Below are positions 8,741 to 17,826 of a stretch of DNA of 50,772 nt, piece by piece. A program made the position numbers and the translations under genes. Position 1 is the first letter of the stretch. Each line of letters opens with the position of its first letter. The notes under the pieces are model-generated. The model had not been told where the DNA came from, did not search any database, and saw only the letters and a list, made by a program, of their open reading frames with translations. Origin of the DNA: Chitinophagaceae bacterium (lineage in GTDB: Bacteria > Bacteroidota > Bacteroidia > Chitinophagales > Chitinophagaceae); NCBI GenBank assembly GCA_013140985.1, contig JABFRU010000043.1:1-50772 (forward strand). The letters run 5' to 3'.

Positions 8741-9586
8741 ATGGTCTTATTTAAAAAAGCAGCAGACCTTTCTAACTGGCTTGAAACTCAGCGAAAAAAC
8801 AAGAGACGAGTTGGGTTTGTTCCTACCATGGGAGCATTGCATGCCGGCCATTTATCGCTTATCGATTCTTCGAAAAAAGAGAACGATATTACTGTTGCCA
8901 GCATTTTTGTCAATCCCACACAATTCAACGACCCGAAAGATTTTGAGAAATATCCTGTTACTATCGAGAAAGATCTTGACCTGCTGGAAAAAGCAGGATG
9001 CAATGTTCTGTTCCTGCCTTCTGTAAAAGAGATCTACCCGAAGGGAACTATATCCCAAAAAGAGTATGATCTCGGCTTTTTGGAAACAGTGCTGGAAGGA
9101 AAATACAGGCCCGGCCATTTCCAGGGTGTGTGTATGGTGGTCGAAAGATTATTAAATATTGTAGCACCTCATAATTTATATCTTGGGCAAAAGGATTACC
9201 AGCAATGCATGGTTATAACAAGATTGACAGAACTGATGGGACAACCTATCCGGGTAAATATTTGCCCCACCCTGCGGGAATCCGGCGGCCTTGCGATGAG
9301 CAGCCGGAATATGCGTTTATCGGAAGAAGAAAGAAAAACTGCCTCCACTATTTACAAATGTTTGTCACTTGCAAAAGAGAAATTGAAACCTGGAAATATT
9401 GCAGCTATTAAAAAGGAAATGAAAACAATGCTGGAAAAAGCAGGCTTCAAAACTGATTATGCTGAGATCGCCGATGCCCGGACATTAGAATTAATAAATG
9501 AATGGGATGGCAAACGAAAATTAGTTGGATTGATCGCTGCATTTCTGAATGAAGTGAGATTGATAGATAATATGATGCTAAACTAG
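8741..9586 (+). CDS. panC: Pantothenate synthetase
   Basis: Joins pantoate and beta-alanine with ATP to give pantothenate. The nucleotidyl-transferase HxGH motif is at residues 34-37 (TMGALHAGHLSL). Further conserved segments are FVNPTQFN, LGQKDYQQC, and SSRNMRLS near residue 185. The length (281 aa) is normal. It is divergent from the glycogen-synthase-like gene. panD is not next to it, and panB is about 5 kb downstream on the same strand. A heptad palindrome begins 4 bp after its stop codon. Confidence 0.96.
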   Translation: MVLFKKAADLSNWLETQRKNKRRVGFVPTMGALHAGHLSLIDSSKKENDITVASIFVNPTQFNDPKDFEKYPVTIEKDLDLLEKAGCNVLFLPSVKEIYPKGTISQKEYDLGFLETVLEGKYRPGHFQGVCMVVERLLNIVAPHNLYLGQKDYQQCMVITRLTELMGQPIRVNICPTLRESGGLAMSSRNMRLSEEERKTASTIYKCLSLAKEKLKPGNIAAIKKEMKTMLEKAGFKTDYAEIADARTLELINEWDGKRKLVGLIAAFLNEVRLIDNMMLN

Positions 9587-9590
9587 CAGG

Positions 9591-9684
9591 GGAATAGCGA
9601 GTAGCCAGTAGGAAGCTTACAATAGCATGCCAACCCTACCAGCTGCTAGCCACTCCCTACTAGCTACTTACTACTCGCTATTCT
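9591..9684. repeat. Heptad-repeat palindrome HP4 after panC
   Basis: The right arm is a ladder of six 7-mers: CTGCTAG, CCACTCC, CTACTAG, CTACTTA, CTACTCG, CTATTCT (9643-9684). The left arm has GGAATAG, CGAGTAG, CCAGTAG (9591-9611), the reverse complement of the same pattern. It starts 4 bp after the panC stop. The same heptad (NNAGTRG) builds the element inside ribF. Confidence 0.7.
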
Positions 9685-9702
9685 TTCCTATTTTCGGCAC
9701 TC

Positions 9703-10719
9703 ATGAACAAACGACTCCGCACCATACTTCAATACAGTTTTTTTCTTGGCCTTGGTATTTTTTTGTTGTGGTGGTCTATCAAAGACCTGACAGCGGATGA
9801 TAAGTCACATATTAAAGCAGCATTAAAGAATGCCCGGTACTGGCTCCTTCTTCCTGTTTTTATTATCCTTTTTGCCAGCCATTTGGTAAGAGCTATCCGA
9901 TGGAGGCTCCTGATGCAATCATTGGGATACAATCCTTCCATTGCCAACGCTTTCTTTGCTGTAATGATCGGCTATATGACCAATCATGCTGTGCCCAGGT
10001 TGGGTGAAGTGGTAAAATGTACCATGTTGTCAAAGTATGAGAATATTCCCGTTGATAAATTGATCGGCACGATTATTCTTGAACGTATGATTGACGCCAT
10101 TACATTACTCGCTGTATTTGGTGTAACACTGATCATTCAGCCCGGTATTTATTCCGAACTGATGGAAGCGATCTTTAATTCAAAACCGGAGCCCACAGCA
10201 CATAAAACTATTTCATCAACACTGGTAATGCTGATCGCAATAGTAATTATCATTTTGGTGCTTGCTATCTGGATGATAAGAAAGAAAAAGAATTTCAATG
10301 ATCTTGGGCAGTTACTTAAAAAAATAGGGCTACGAATATGGGAAGGTGTCAGCGCTATTCAGCATTTGAAAAAGAGGAAACAATTTATTTTTCTGACCAT
10401 CCTGTTATGGACACTTTATCTGTCGGGAGGTTATCTTGGGTTCATGGCATTCAGGGAAACGGAGGGATATGGTATCCGGGAAGCTTTTGGTATTTTGTCG
10501 GCCGGCAGTATTGGTATGGTCATTACACCCGGGGGCATTGGCGCCTATTCTTTTCTCGTAGAAAAGACCATGATCGTATATAAACTCAATGAAGGGACCG
10601 CTTTTGCTTTCGGCCTCATATTATGGGTGGCACAAACAGCCGTAATTCTCATCGGAGGTTTAATTAGTTTTGTAGCTATGCCCTGGTACAATAAAAAGAA
10701 AACAATTGAAAAGAGCTGA
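9703..10719 (+). CDS. Lysylphosphatidylglycerol-synthase-TM-like membrane protein (YbhN/UPF0104)
   Basis: A polytopic inner-membrane protein of 338 aa with about eight hydrophobic segments, the first at residues 10-25. The family pattern is visible: LVRAIRWRLLMQSLG, NHAVPRLGEVVKC, and the glycine-rich MVITPGGIGAYSF near the C-terminus. The family is related to the membrane part of MprF and is thought to move lipids; no substrate can be assigned here. A TATTTTCG box at 9689-9696, just past palindrome HP4, may be its -7 element. The next gene starts inside its last codons. Confidence 0.85.
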   Translation: MNKRLRTILQYSFFLGLGIFLLWWSIKDLTADDKSHIKAALKNARYWLLLPVFIILFASHLVRAIRWRLLMQSLGYNPSIANAFFAVMIGYMTNHAVPRLGEVVKCTMLSKYENIPVDKLIGTIILERMIDAITLLAVFGVTLIIQPGIYSELMEAIFNSKPEPTAHKTISSTLVMLIAIVIIILVLAIWMIRKKKNFNDLGQLLKKIGLRIWEGVSAIQHLKKRKQFIFLTILLWTLYLSGGYLGFMAFRETEGYGIREAFGILSAGSIGMVITPGGIGAYSFLVEKTMIVYKLNEGTAFAFGLILWVAQTAVILIGGLISFVAMPWYNKKKTIEKS

Positions 10720-11200
10720 CCTCATAACCGAAAAGATCTTCTCAAGGGAACAAATTGTTTACAAAGTAGCTGCCTGGCGACTGATGAACAAGCAAATTGT
10801 TTTTACCAATGGCGTATTCGATATCCTTCACCGGGGACATATCTATTCTCTTTCACAAGCGGCTAAGGAAGGCGATATTTTGATTGTTGGGTTAAATGCA
10901 GATGCTTCGGTAAAAAGATTAAAAGGCGATAACCGGCCCATCAATGATGAAGGATCAAGGGCTTTAGTACTGGCATCTTTGGTGATGATAGATGCTGTTG
11001 TATTGTTTGAGGAGGACACTCCGCTTGAACTCATCAAATCGATCATGCCGGATGTTATTGTAAAAGGCGGCGATTATACCGTAGATCAAGTGGCCGGGTC
11101 AAAAGAAGTTATAGCCAATGGCGGAAGAGTTGTTATCAACCCAATTCTCGAAGGATTTTCAACAACCTCCATTATTGAACACACAAAGAAGATTGATTGA
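10706..11200 (+). CDS. RfaE2-like nucleotidyltransferase
   Basis: A cytidylyltransferase-fold protein of 164 aa with KQIVFTNGVFDILHRGHIYSL (HxGH motif in the usual place) and a C-terminal GFSTTSIIE. It matches the second domain of HldE/RfaE, which adenylates heptose-1-phosphate for LPS core synthesis. No heptose kinase gene is near, so the substrate is uncertain. The start is a TTG at 10706, overlapping the previous gene by 14 bp. The ATG at 10784 would remove the N-terminal helix seen in homologues, so TTG is preferred. It is probably co-transcribed with the membrane protein before it. Confidence 0.82.
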   Translation: MKRADLITEKIFSREQIVYKVAAWRLMNKQIVFTNGVFDILHRGHIYSLSQAAKEGDILIVGLNADASVKRLKGDNRPINDEGSRALVLASLVMIDAVVLFEEDTPLELIKSIMPDVIVKGGDYTVDQVAGSKEVIANGGRVVINPILEGFSTTSIIEHTKKID

Positions 11201-11280
11201 TCCTGGCTCCTGCCTATTATTAAAACTTAATTTCTGTCTTTATCCCCGTTTCTTAATTTTACTGACAGCAATTCATTACT

Positions 11281-13356
11281 ATGGCGCACAACGATAAACG
11301 AAAAACAATTGCAAGGGATATCAGCTGGCTTTCTTTTAATGCAAGAGTATTGCAAGAAGCAGCTGACCCAACTGTTCCCCTTCGTGAACGTATCAGGTTC
11401 CTCGGCATTTTTTCCAACAATATGGATGAATTTTTCCGGGTAAGAGTAGCCACTTTAAAAAGAATGATCCAGTTTGGGAACAAGGCCAATATGCATTTGG
11501 AAAATGATCCGCAACAGATCATTGACGAGATACAAATGACAGTATTGAACCAGCAGGGAGAATTCAACCGGATTTGGGAAGAAGTGATGCAGTTGCTGAA
11601 TGAACAAAAAATATTCCTGCGGACAGAAAAAGAATTGAATACCGAACAGCAAAATTTTGTCCGCAATTATTATGAAGAAGAAGTGAGTTCTGATATTATT
11701 CCTTTAATGATCGAAAGCATTCCTGAATTCCCCGCATTAAGAGATAAATCAATTTATCTCGCCGTGGTGATGTGGAAGAAAGAAAGCGCCTTGAAAAGAA
11801 AATATGCATTGATAGAAATTCCGAGCCGCACATTGGGACGTTTTTCTATTTTACCCTCTCCTTCCGCCGATGAACACCATATAATATTACTGGAAGATGT
11901 GATCCGCTTCAACCTTCCGGATATTTTTTCTTATTTCGGTTATGACCAATACCAGTCGCATATTTTCAAAGTGACCCGTGATGCTGAAATTGACATTGAC
12001 GAAGATCTTACCACCAACATCATACAAAAATTAGAGAAAGGATTAAAGAACCGCCGCAAAGGAAAACCTGTTCGTTTTGTATATGACAGGGAAATGGATC
12101 CGGGCTTGCTGGAATATTTAGTACGAAGATTGAACCTTTCTAAAAGAGATAACCTGATACCCGGAGGCCGCATACACAACTTCCGCCACTTCATGGATTT
12201 TCCTGAACAGGTATTCAAAGAAAAAAGAAATCGTAAGAAACCATTTGATCACCCGCAGTTGACAACAAGAAGAGTATCTGATGTAATCCTGGAAAAAGAT
12301 ATGATGCTTCATTTTCCCTATCATTCTTTTTTGCCATTGATAGATCTTATCCGTGAAGCTGCATTTGATCCTGATGTTACTACTATCAAGATCACTTGTT
12401 ATCGCCTCGCCCCTGCATCCAAGATCATCAATGCATTGATCAATGCAGTGCGAAATGGAAAAGAAGTGGTGGTAATGCTTGAACTAAGAGCAAGGTTTGA
12501 AGAAGAAGCCAACATTGAATGGAAGAACAGGCTGGAAGAAGAAGGCGCCAAAGTGCTGATAGAGATTCCCAACATGAAAGTGCACTCCAAACTTTGTGTC
12601 ATTAAGAAAAAAACAAAGGATAACAATTCCATAATGTATGGTTTTGTAAGTACCGGTAACCTGAACGAGAAAACAGCGAGATTATATGGTGACCATTGCC
12701 TGCTGACATCTAATCAAAAAATAATGGCTGATGTGAACCGGATATTCAGCTTTTTGGAACAACCAAAAACAGGCATGAATTTCCTGAGAGATTGCAAGGT
12801 CATCATCCCCAGCCCTTCTATTGCAAAAAAAGAAATGCTGAACCTTGTTGATGAAGAAATAAGACAGGCCCGCAAGAAAAAACCGGCTGCTATTACTTTA
12901 AAAATGAATTCGCTTAGTGATGAAGAAATGATACAAAAGTTATACGAGGCAGCAAAAGCCGGTGTTCAGATCAAATTAATTATCCGTGGTATCTTTTGCA
13001 TGCTGTCAGAACATAAAAAATTTGAGAAACCTGTCCGGGCCATCAGCATCGTAGATGAATACCTTGAACATGCAAGAGTGTGGGTATTTCATAACAAAGG
13101 CAAAGAAAAAGTTTATATATCTTCGGCCGACTGGATGCTGAGAAATATGGAACATCGTGTTGAAGCCACTTGTCCTATCTGGAACGAAGAGATACAACAG
13201 GAATTAAAAGATATTTTGAACATTCAATTGCAGGATAATGTAAAAGCAAGATGGCTGGATAATAATTTGGAGAATGAATATGTCCGTACCACCAAAAAGA
13301 AAATCCGATCACAGGTAGAGACCTATAACTACCTCTACAAAAAAACACAGATATAA
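11281..13356 (+). CDS. ppk1: Polyphosphate kinase
   Basis: Polymerises the ATP gamma-phosphate into inorganic polyphosphate, reversibly. It has 691 aa with the four-domain PPK1 layout: N-terminal RDISWLSFNARVLQEA, a middle domain with FSNNMDEFFRVRVATL, and two phospholipase-D-like catalytic domains. The phosphorylated histidine is His435 (MKVHSKLCVI), and a second conserved histidine is His604 (VWVFHNKGKE). The downstream ppx starts 3 bp after its stop, so synthesis and degradation enzymes are co-transcribed. Confidence 0.96.
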   Translation: MAHNDKRKTIARDISWLSFNARVLQEAADPTVPLRERIRFLGIFSNNMDEFFRVRVATLKRMIQFGNKANMHLENDPQQIIDEIQMTVLNQQGEFNRIWEEVMQLLNEQKIFLRTEKELNTEQQNFVRNYYEEEVSSDIIPLMIESIPEFPALRDKSIYLAVVMWKKESALKRKYALIEIPSRTLGRFSILPSPSADEHHIILLEDVIRFNLPDIFSYFGYDQYQSHIFKVTRDAEIDIDEDLTTNIIQKLEKGLKNRRKGKPVRFVYDREMDPGLLEYLVRRLNLSKRDNLIPGGRIHNFRHFMDFPEQVFKEKRNRKKPFDHPQLTTRRVSDVILEKDMMLHFPYHSFLPLIDLIREAAFDPDVTTIKITCYRLAPASKIINALINAVRNGKEVVVMLELRARFEEEANIEWKNRLEEEGAKVLIEIPNMKVHSKLCVIKKKTKDNNSIMYGFVSTGNLNEKTARLYGDHCLLTSNQKIMADVNRIFSFLEQPKTGMNFLRDCKVIIPSPSIAKKEMLNLVDEEIRQARKKKPAAITLKMNSLSDEEMIQKLYEAAKAGVQIKLIIRGIFCMLSEHKKFEKPVRAISIVDEYLEHARVWVFHNKGKEKVYISSADWMLRNMEHRVEATCPIWNEEIQQELKDILNIQLQDNVKARWLDNNLENEYVRTTKKKIRSQVETYNYLYKKTQI

Positions 13357-13359
13357 AAA

Positions 13360-14256
13360 GTGAGACTGGGAGCCATTGACATTGGAAGCAACGCCGCAAG
13401 ATTATTGATATCAGATGTGATCTCCGGTCCGCAAAACATTCCTGAATTCATTAAAACCGTTCTTGTCCGGGTTCCTCTTCGTCTCGGTTTCGACGTATTT
13501 GACAAAGGCGAGATATCTGCTGCCAAAGTGGAGAAGATCGTCAAAACCATCAAATCGTATAAACTGTTACTCGATGTTTATGAAGTAAAACATCTGAAAG
13601 CCTGTGCCACATCAGCCATGAGAGATGCAACGAACGCAAACGAGATCATCAAAAAGGTAAAAGCTGAGACGGGTATCACCATACATATCATCAGCGGGCA
13701 GGAAGAAGCTTCTTTTATTTATGAGAATCATATTGCCGAGAATATGAAAAGCGATGAATCTTATTTATACATTGATGTAGGCGGTGGCAGTACCGAACTT
13801 ACTTTTTTCAGCGATGGTAAATTGATCTCTAAAGAATCCTTCAATATAGGAACGATTCGTTTGCTTAAAAACCAGGTGACCGAAGCCACCTGGGATGAAA
13901 TGAAAGAGTTCATCACTAAAAAAACAAAAGGCTATCATCATGTCACTGCTATTGGCTCCGGCGGTAACATCAATAAAATTTTCAGTCTCTCCAACAGGAA
14001 AGAAGGAAAACCACTTAGCCTTGATCTGCTGCGGGATTATTATAAGGAATTCAGCAATATGACCATGGCACAAAGGATCAGTTTATATAAACTCCGTGAA
14101 GACCGGGCCGATGTAATCGTACCTGCATTATTAATTTACATTAATGTGATGCGCTGGGCTGATGCCGAAGAAATATATGTTCCCAAGATCGGTCTTGCGG
14201 ATGGCTTGATACATACTTTGTATGAAGAGGTGAAGCTAAAGGAGATCGAAGTATAG
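13360..14256 (+). CDS. ppx: Exopolyphosphatase / Ppx-GppA family phosphatase
   Basis: A cytosolic ASKHA-fold phosphatase of 298 aa that releases phosphate from polyphosphate or hydrolyses pppGpp. All key motifs are intact: phosphate-1 DIGSNAARL (residues 7-15), ATSAMRDATN (83-92), catalytic ISGQEEA (111-117), and phosphate-2 DVGGGSTEL (139-147). It has only the two core domains, without the C-terminal HD-like domain of E. coli Ppx. The start is a GTG at 13360, 3 bp after ppk1. It is a useful in-window reference for the altered exported homologue at 34254. Confidence 0.93.
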   Translation: MRLGAIDIGSNAARLLISDVISGPQNIPEFIKTVLVRVPLRLGFDVFDKGEISAAKVEKIVKTIKSYKLLLDVYEVKHLKACATSAMRDATNANEIIKKVKAETGITIHIISGQEEASFIYENHIAENMKSDESYLYIDVGGGSTELTFFSDGKLISKESFNIGTIRLLKNQVTEATWDEMKEFITKKTKGYHHVTAIGSGGNINKIFSLSNRKEGKPLSLDLLRDYYKEFSNMTMAQRISLYKLREDRADVIVPALLIYINVMRWADAEEIYVPKIGLADGLIHTLYEEVKLKEIEV

Positions 14257-14305
14257 GATCAGAACAATTCGGAAATTATCTCACCTTTACATTTAAACAG
14301 ATTCT

Positions 14306-15121
14306 ATGTCCGTCAACAAAGAAATAAAAAAAGTTACCACCAACACATTACAAAAAATGAAAGCTGCCGGTGAAAAGATCACCATGCTGACAGCTTATGA
14401 TTTCTCTTTTGCAAAAATCATTGATGGTGCCGGTATTGATGTGATATTGGTCGGCGACTCTGCTTCGAATGTAATGGCCGGCAATGAAACGACATTGCCT
14501 ATTACCATGGACCAGATGATCTATCATGCCACTTCTGTTATTCGTGGCATTGATCGTTGCCTTGTAGTGGTGGATATGCCATTTGGTTCATATCAATCCA
14601 ATTCAGATATAGCATTAGCTTCTGCTATCCGTATCATGAAAGAAACAGGTGGTCATTCTGTAAAAATGGAAGGCGGCGCAGAAGTGGTGGATGCGATCAA
14701 AAGAATTGTTTCAGCCGGCATTCCGGTAATGGGGCATTTGGGATTAACACCTCAGTCCATTTATAAATTCGGCACCTATACAGTAAGGGCAAAAGAAAAA
14801 GATGAGGCCAATAAACTTCGTAAAGATGCAAAACTGCTGGAAGAAGCAGGGTGTTTTGCTATTGTTCTTGAAAAAATTCCGGCTGAACTGGCCAAAGAAG
14901 TTTCTGAAAGCATAGCTATCCCTACTATCGGCATAGGCGCCGGTGGCGATTGCGATGGACAGGTATTGGTGATGCATGATATGTTGGGCATCAATACTGA
15001 ATTCAAGCCTCGTTTCCTCCGTCAATATTTGAATATTCATGAACAGGCAACTGGTGCTGTGCAGCAATACATCAAAGATGTAAAGAGCAAAGATTTTCCG
15101 GGGAAGAATGAACAATACTGA
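14306..15121 (+). CDS. panB: 3-methyl-2-oxobutanoate hydroxymethyltransferase
   Basis: Transfers a hydroxymethyl group from methylene-tetrahydrofolate to ketoisovalerate, the first committed step to pantothenate. Conserved segments are [27 protein letters not shown] (metal-binding region), VKMEGGAEV and [14 protein letters not shown]. The length (271 aa) is standard. It is on the same strand as panC but separated by the flippase-like, RfaE2-like, ppk1 and ppx genes, and it sits 49 bp after ppx. Confidence 0.96.
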   Translation: MSVNKEIKKVTTNTLQKMKAAGEKITMLTAYDFSFAKIIDGAGIDVILVGDSASNVMAGNETTLPITMDQMIYHATSVIRGIDRCLVVVDMPFGSYQSNSDIALASAIRIMKETGGHSVKMEGGAEVVDAIKRIVSAGIPVMGHLGLTPQSIYKFGTYTVRAKEKDEANKLRKDAKLLEEAGCFAIVLEKIPAELAKEVSESIAIPTIGIGAGGDCDGQVLVMHDMLGINTEFKPRFLRQYLNIHEQATGAVQQYIKDVKSKDFPGKNEQY

Positions 15122-15160
15122 TCATTGATATACCTAACCTTCTACTTCTGACTTCTTCTT

Positions 15161-15168
15161 TACCTTTG
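15161..15168 (+). promoter_or_regulatory. -7 box of the aldehyde dehydrogenase gene
   Basis: TACCTTTG, a perfect TAnnTTTG box 18 bp upstream of the ATG at 15187. The -33 region is pyrimidine-rich with no clear TTTG. Confidence 0.5.
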
Positions 15169-15186
15169 CAGCCTCAATAAAAAACT

Positions 15187-16710
15187 ATGGATTTTCTGAA
15201 AGCTCTCAATATAGAAGCCGTCAATAATGGCGTAAGTACAGGAACTCAATGGCTCAAATCAAAAGGTGAGGCGATCGACTCCTTCTCTCCGGTTAATGGC
15301 AAAAAGATCGGATCAGTAATAGCTGCCGATAAAGAAAGTTATGAAGCCGTCATTAAAAAAGCTGAAGAAGCATTTACAACATGGCGGATGATGCCCGCAC
15401 CCAAAAGAGGTGAAATAGTAAGACAGGTTGGTGAAGCATTAAGACAATACAAAGAGCCATTGGGCAAATTGGTTTCTTATGAAATGGGGAAAAGCCTGCA
15501 GGAAGGGTATGGTGAAGTGCAGGAGATGATCGATATCTGTGATTTTGCTGTAGGCTTATCGAGACAATTGCATGGGCTGACAATGCATAGCGAACGTCCT
15601 GCCCATCGTATGTATGAACAATATCATCCACTCGGTATTGTTGGAATTATTTCTGCCTTCAATTTTCCTGTGGCAGTATGGAGTTGGAACAGCATGCTGG
15701 CATGGGTATGCGGTAATGTTTGTGTATGGAAACCATCAGAAAAAACTCCATTATGCGCTGTAGCTTGTCAGCATATCATTGCCGAAGTATTTAAAAAGAA
15801 TAATGTGGCCGAAGGTGTTTGCGGTTTAATTATCGGGGGCCGTGAAGTTGGTGAGTGGATGGCTGCTGATACAAGGATTCCATTGGTATCGGCAACCGGT
15901 TCTACAAGGATGGGGAAAGCCGTGGGTGCAGTGGTAGCGGCAAGATTAGGAAGATCATTACTCGAGTTAGGCGGCAACAATGCCATCATCATTTCAAAAG
16001 ATGCCGATCTTGATATCGCTATTTTGGGTTCATTGTTTGGTGCAGTCGGTACAGCTGGTCAGCGTTGCACCACTACAAGAAGATTGATCATTCATGAGGA
16101 TATTTATGATGTTGTAAAGAATAAGCTGGCCGCCGCTTATAACCAATTGCGTATCGGAGATCCTTTGAATGAAAAAAATCATGTGGGCCCGCTGATAGAT
16201 AAAGATGCTGTTAGGTTATATCTCGATGCCATTGAAAAATGCAAAGCAGAGGGCGGTAATTTTATTGTTGAAGGTGCTGTATTAAGCGGTGATGGTTATG
16301 AAAGTGGTTGTTATGTAAAACCCTGTATCGCCGAAGCAAAACCGGGGTACAAGATCGTTCAGCATGAAACCTTTGCTCCTGTTTTATATTTATTAAAATA
16401 TAAAACAATTGATGAAGCTATTGCTATACAAAATGAAGTGCCGCAGGGCTTATCTTCTTCTATCATGACATTGAACCTTCGTGAAGCCGAACAATTCCTT
16501 TCTCATGCAGGCAGTGATTGTGGTATCGCCAATGTCAATATCGGTACCAGCGGCGCTGAGATCGGCGGAGCTTTTGGCGGTGAAAAAGAAACCGGCGGCG
16601 GACGGGAAAGCGGCAGCGATGCATGGAAAGCTTATATGAGAAGACAGACCAATACCATTAATTATAGTACTTCGTTGCCATTAGCACAGGGGATCAGGTT
16701 TGATGTCTAA
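15187..16710 (+). CDS. Aldehyde dehydrogenase, ALDH7 (aminoadipate-semialdehyde) type
   Basis: An NAD(P)-dependent aldehyde dehydrogenase of 507 aa. Catalytic Cys294 lies in GTAGQRCTTTRR, general-base Glu260 in LLELGGNNAI, and the coenzyme-binding SATGSTRMGKAV at 235-246. The combination ISAFNFPVAVWSWN and GGNNAI is typical of the antiquitin/ALDH7 group, which oxidises alpha-aminoadipate semialdehyde in lysine catabolism. No other lysine catabolic gene is next to it, so the substrate is inferred from family resemblance. It has its own -7 box. Confidence 0.88.
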   Translation: MDFLKALNIEAVNNGVSTGTQWLKSKGEAIDSFSPVNGKKIGSVIAADKESYEAVIKKAEEAFTTWRMMPAPKRGEIVRQVGEALRQYKEPLGKLVSYEMGKSLQEGYGEVQEMIDICDFAVGLSRQLHGLTMHSERPAHRMYEQYHPLGIVGIISAFNFPVAVWSWNSMLAWVCGNVCVWKPSEKTPLCAVACQHIIAEVFKKNNVAEGVCGLIIGGREVGEWMAADTRIPLVSATGSTRMGKAVGAVVAARLGRSLLELGGNNAIIISKDADLDIAILGSLFGAVGTAGQRCTTTRRLIIHEDIYDVVKNKLAAAYNQLRIGDPLNEKNHVGPLIDKDAVRLYLDAIEKCKAEGGNFIVEGAVLSGDGYESGCYVKPCIAEAKPGYKIVQHETFAPVLYLLKYKTIDEAIAIQNEVPQGLSSSIMTLNLREAEQFLSHAGSDCGIANVNIGTSGAEIGGAFGGEKETGGGRESGSDAWKAYMRRQTNTINYSTSLPLAQGIRFDV

Positions 16711-16717
16711 AGTCTGA

Positions 16718-16763
16718 CGGGCTCTGTCCGATATGTTTCTTAAATATAGAATTGGTCAGCCCG
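16718..16763. other. Possible hairpin after the aldehyde dehydrogenase gene
   Basis: CGGGCT (16718-16723) pairs with AGCCCG (16758-16763), and the stem continues imperfectly (TCCGAT with ATTGG). There is no T-tract, so it is not a standard terminator; it begins 7 bp after the stop codon. Confidence 0.3.
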
Positions 16764-16837
16764 ATTGCCTATTGCTTTAATCAGGAACATTTACAATTTT
16801 TACATTGCCAATATCCTTTCAAAGTCAAAATCGTATC

Positions 16838-17596
16838 ATGAAAAGAAAATTAATCATAGGATTGTTCTTATTCTTTGATAGTTTTTCTGTAGGAGCACAA
16901 ACGCAAAACACCATATCAATTATTACCGGTGGTCATCAATCCAGTGTACTAGAAAAGAGTAGTCTCCCTGTTTGGTCATATAACGGAAGCATACCTGATT
17001 GGGATCTTGTAAGAAAAGATTATTCCTCTCGGATCAGTTTTCACGCAGGCTTATTGGCACAAATAAGATTTTCCGAAAAATCAGGATTATATTTTGAATC
17101 CGGAATAGTGTACTACAACAAAGGCCGCAAGTTTGACTTTAGTGCTGATACGCTTGCGTTGAAGAAAAGACTTGGCCTGCCTGACACACTCATCAATTCC
17201 CGGTATAATTTTACACAGGAACAATCCATCGGTTATATTGAGGTGCCATTACATCTCGTTTATAAATTCCGGGTGAATGAAAATGCAAAAATCACAATTG
17301 GAGGCGGCCCTTCCTTTTCCTTTTTCTTCAATGGTCATGATAATAAGACACATGAAGTGGAGCAAATAGACACAAGGTTCGAGAAGAATGAAGACCTGCC
17401 TGTCGGTGAAGGAAAAGGTCAGTATCTCACCCTTCATTTTAGTGCCAACATTCATATAGGGTTTGAGTTTAAAGGCATTTTTATCAGGGCCGATTATAGC
17501 CGCAGCCCGGGTAGTTTTTATAAGTCAGAATTCTATGAAGGAAAATTCTACCACCAGGTTATTGGAGGAACACTCGGTTTTTTTCTGCGCCGCTAA
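16838..17596 (+). CDS. Outer-membrane beta-barrel protein (PorT-like)
   Basis: A 252-aa exported protein with a signal peptide (MKRKLIIGLFLFF to VGAQ) and alternating strand patterns ending in FFLRR. The sections SGLYFESGIVYYNKGRKF, IEVPLHLVYKFRV and GFEFKGIFIRADYSRS are the strand-turn signature of small Bacteroidota barrels of the outer-membrane protein beta-barrel class. The ATG at 16838 follows a longer frame opened by TTG at 16805 and is preferred because it starts directly with the signal peptide. No function beyond an envelope location can be given. Confidence 0.75.
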   Translation: MKRKLIIGLFLFFDSFSVGAQTQNTISIITGGHQSSVLEKSSLPVWSYNGSIPDWDLVRKDYSSRISFHAGLLAQIRFSEKSGLYFESGIVYYNKGRKFDFSADTLALKKRLGLPDTLINSRYNFTQEQSIGYIEVPLHLVYKFRVNENAKITIGGGPSFSFFFNGHDNKTHEVEQIDTRFEKNEDLPVGEGKGQYLTLHFSANIHIGFEFKGIFIRADYSRSPGSFYKSEFYEGKFYHQVIGGTLGFFLRR

Positions 17597-17826
17597 TTTT
17601 TAAAAAGAAGTCTGGAGCTCCCTATAAATGTTATTGGCTATTGACATGGTTTACACTAAAATCATAAAATAACTGCTTTGATAAAAGTTAAGCAACCGAT
17701 TGACCTTACCATCCGTCAAAAAAAACCTAAAACATCGCCTGCCGATACCCTTATTTATGTAAAAAAGTATGGACGGTAATCACTATTTTTATCCCTCGTC
17801 GAATTTTGTAAAATAAAAACAAACAA

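Noticed and set aside
13765-14073. Minus-strand open frame inside ppx
   Set aside because: No family features, and the + strand carries an intact enzyme; it is a coding shadow.
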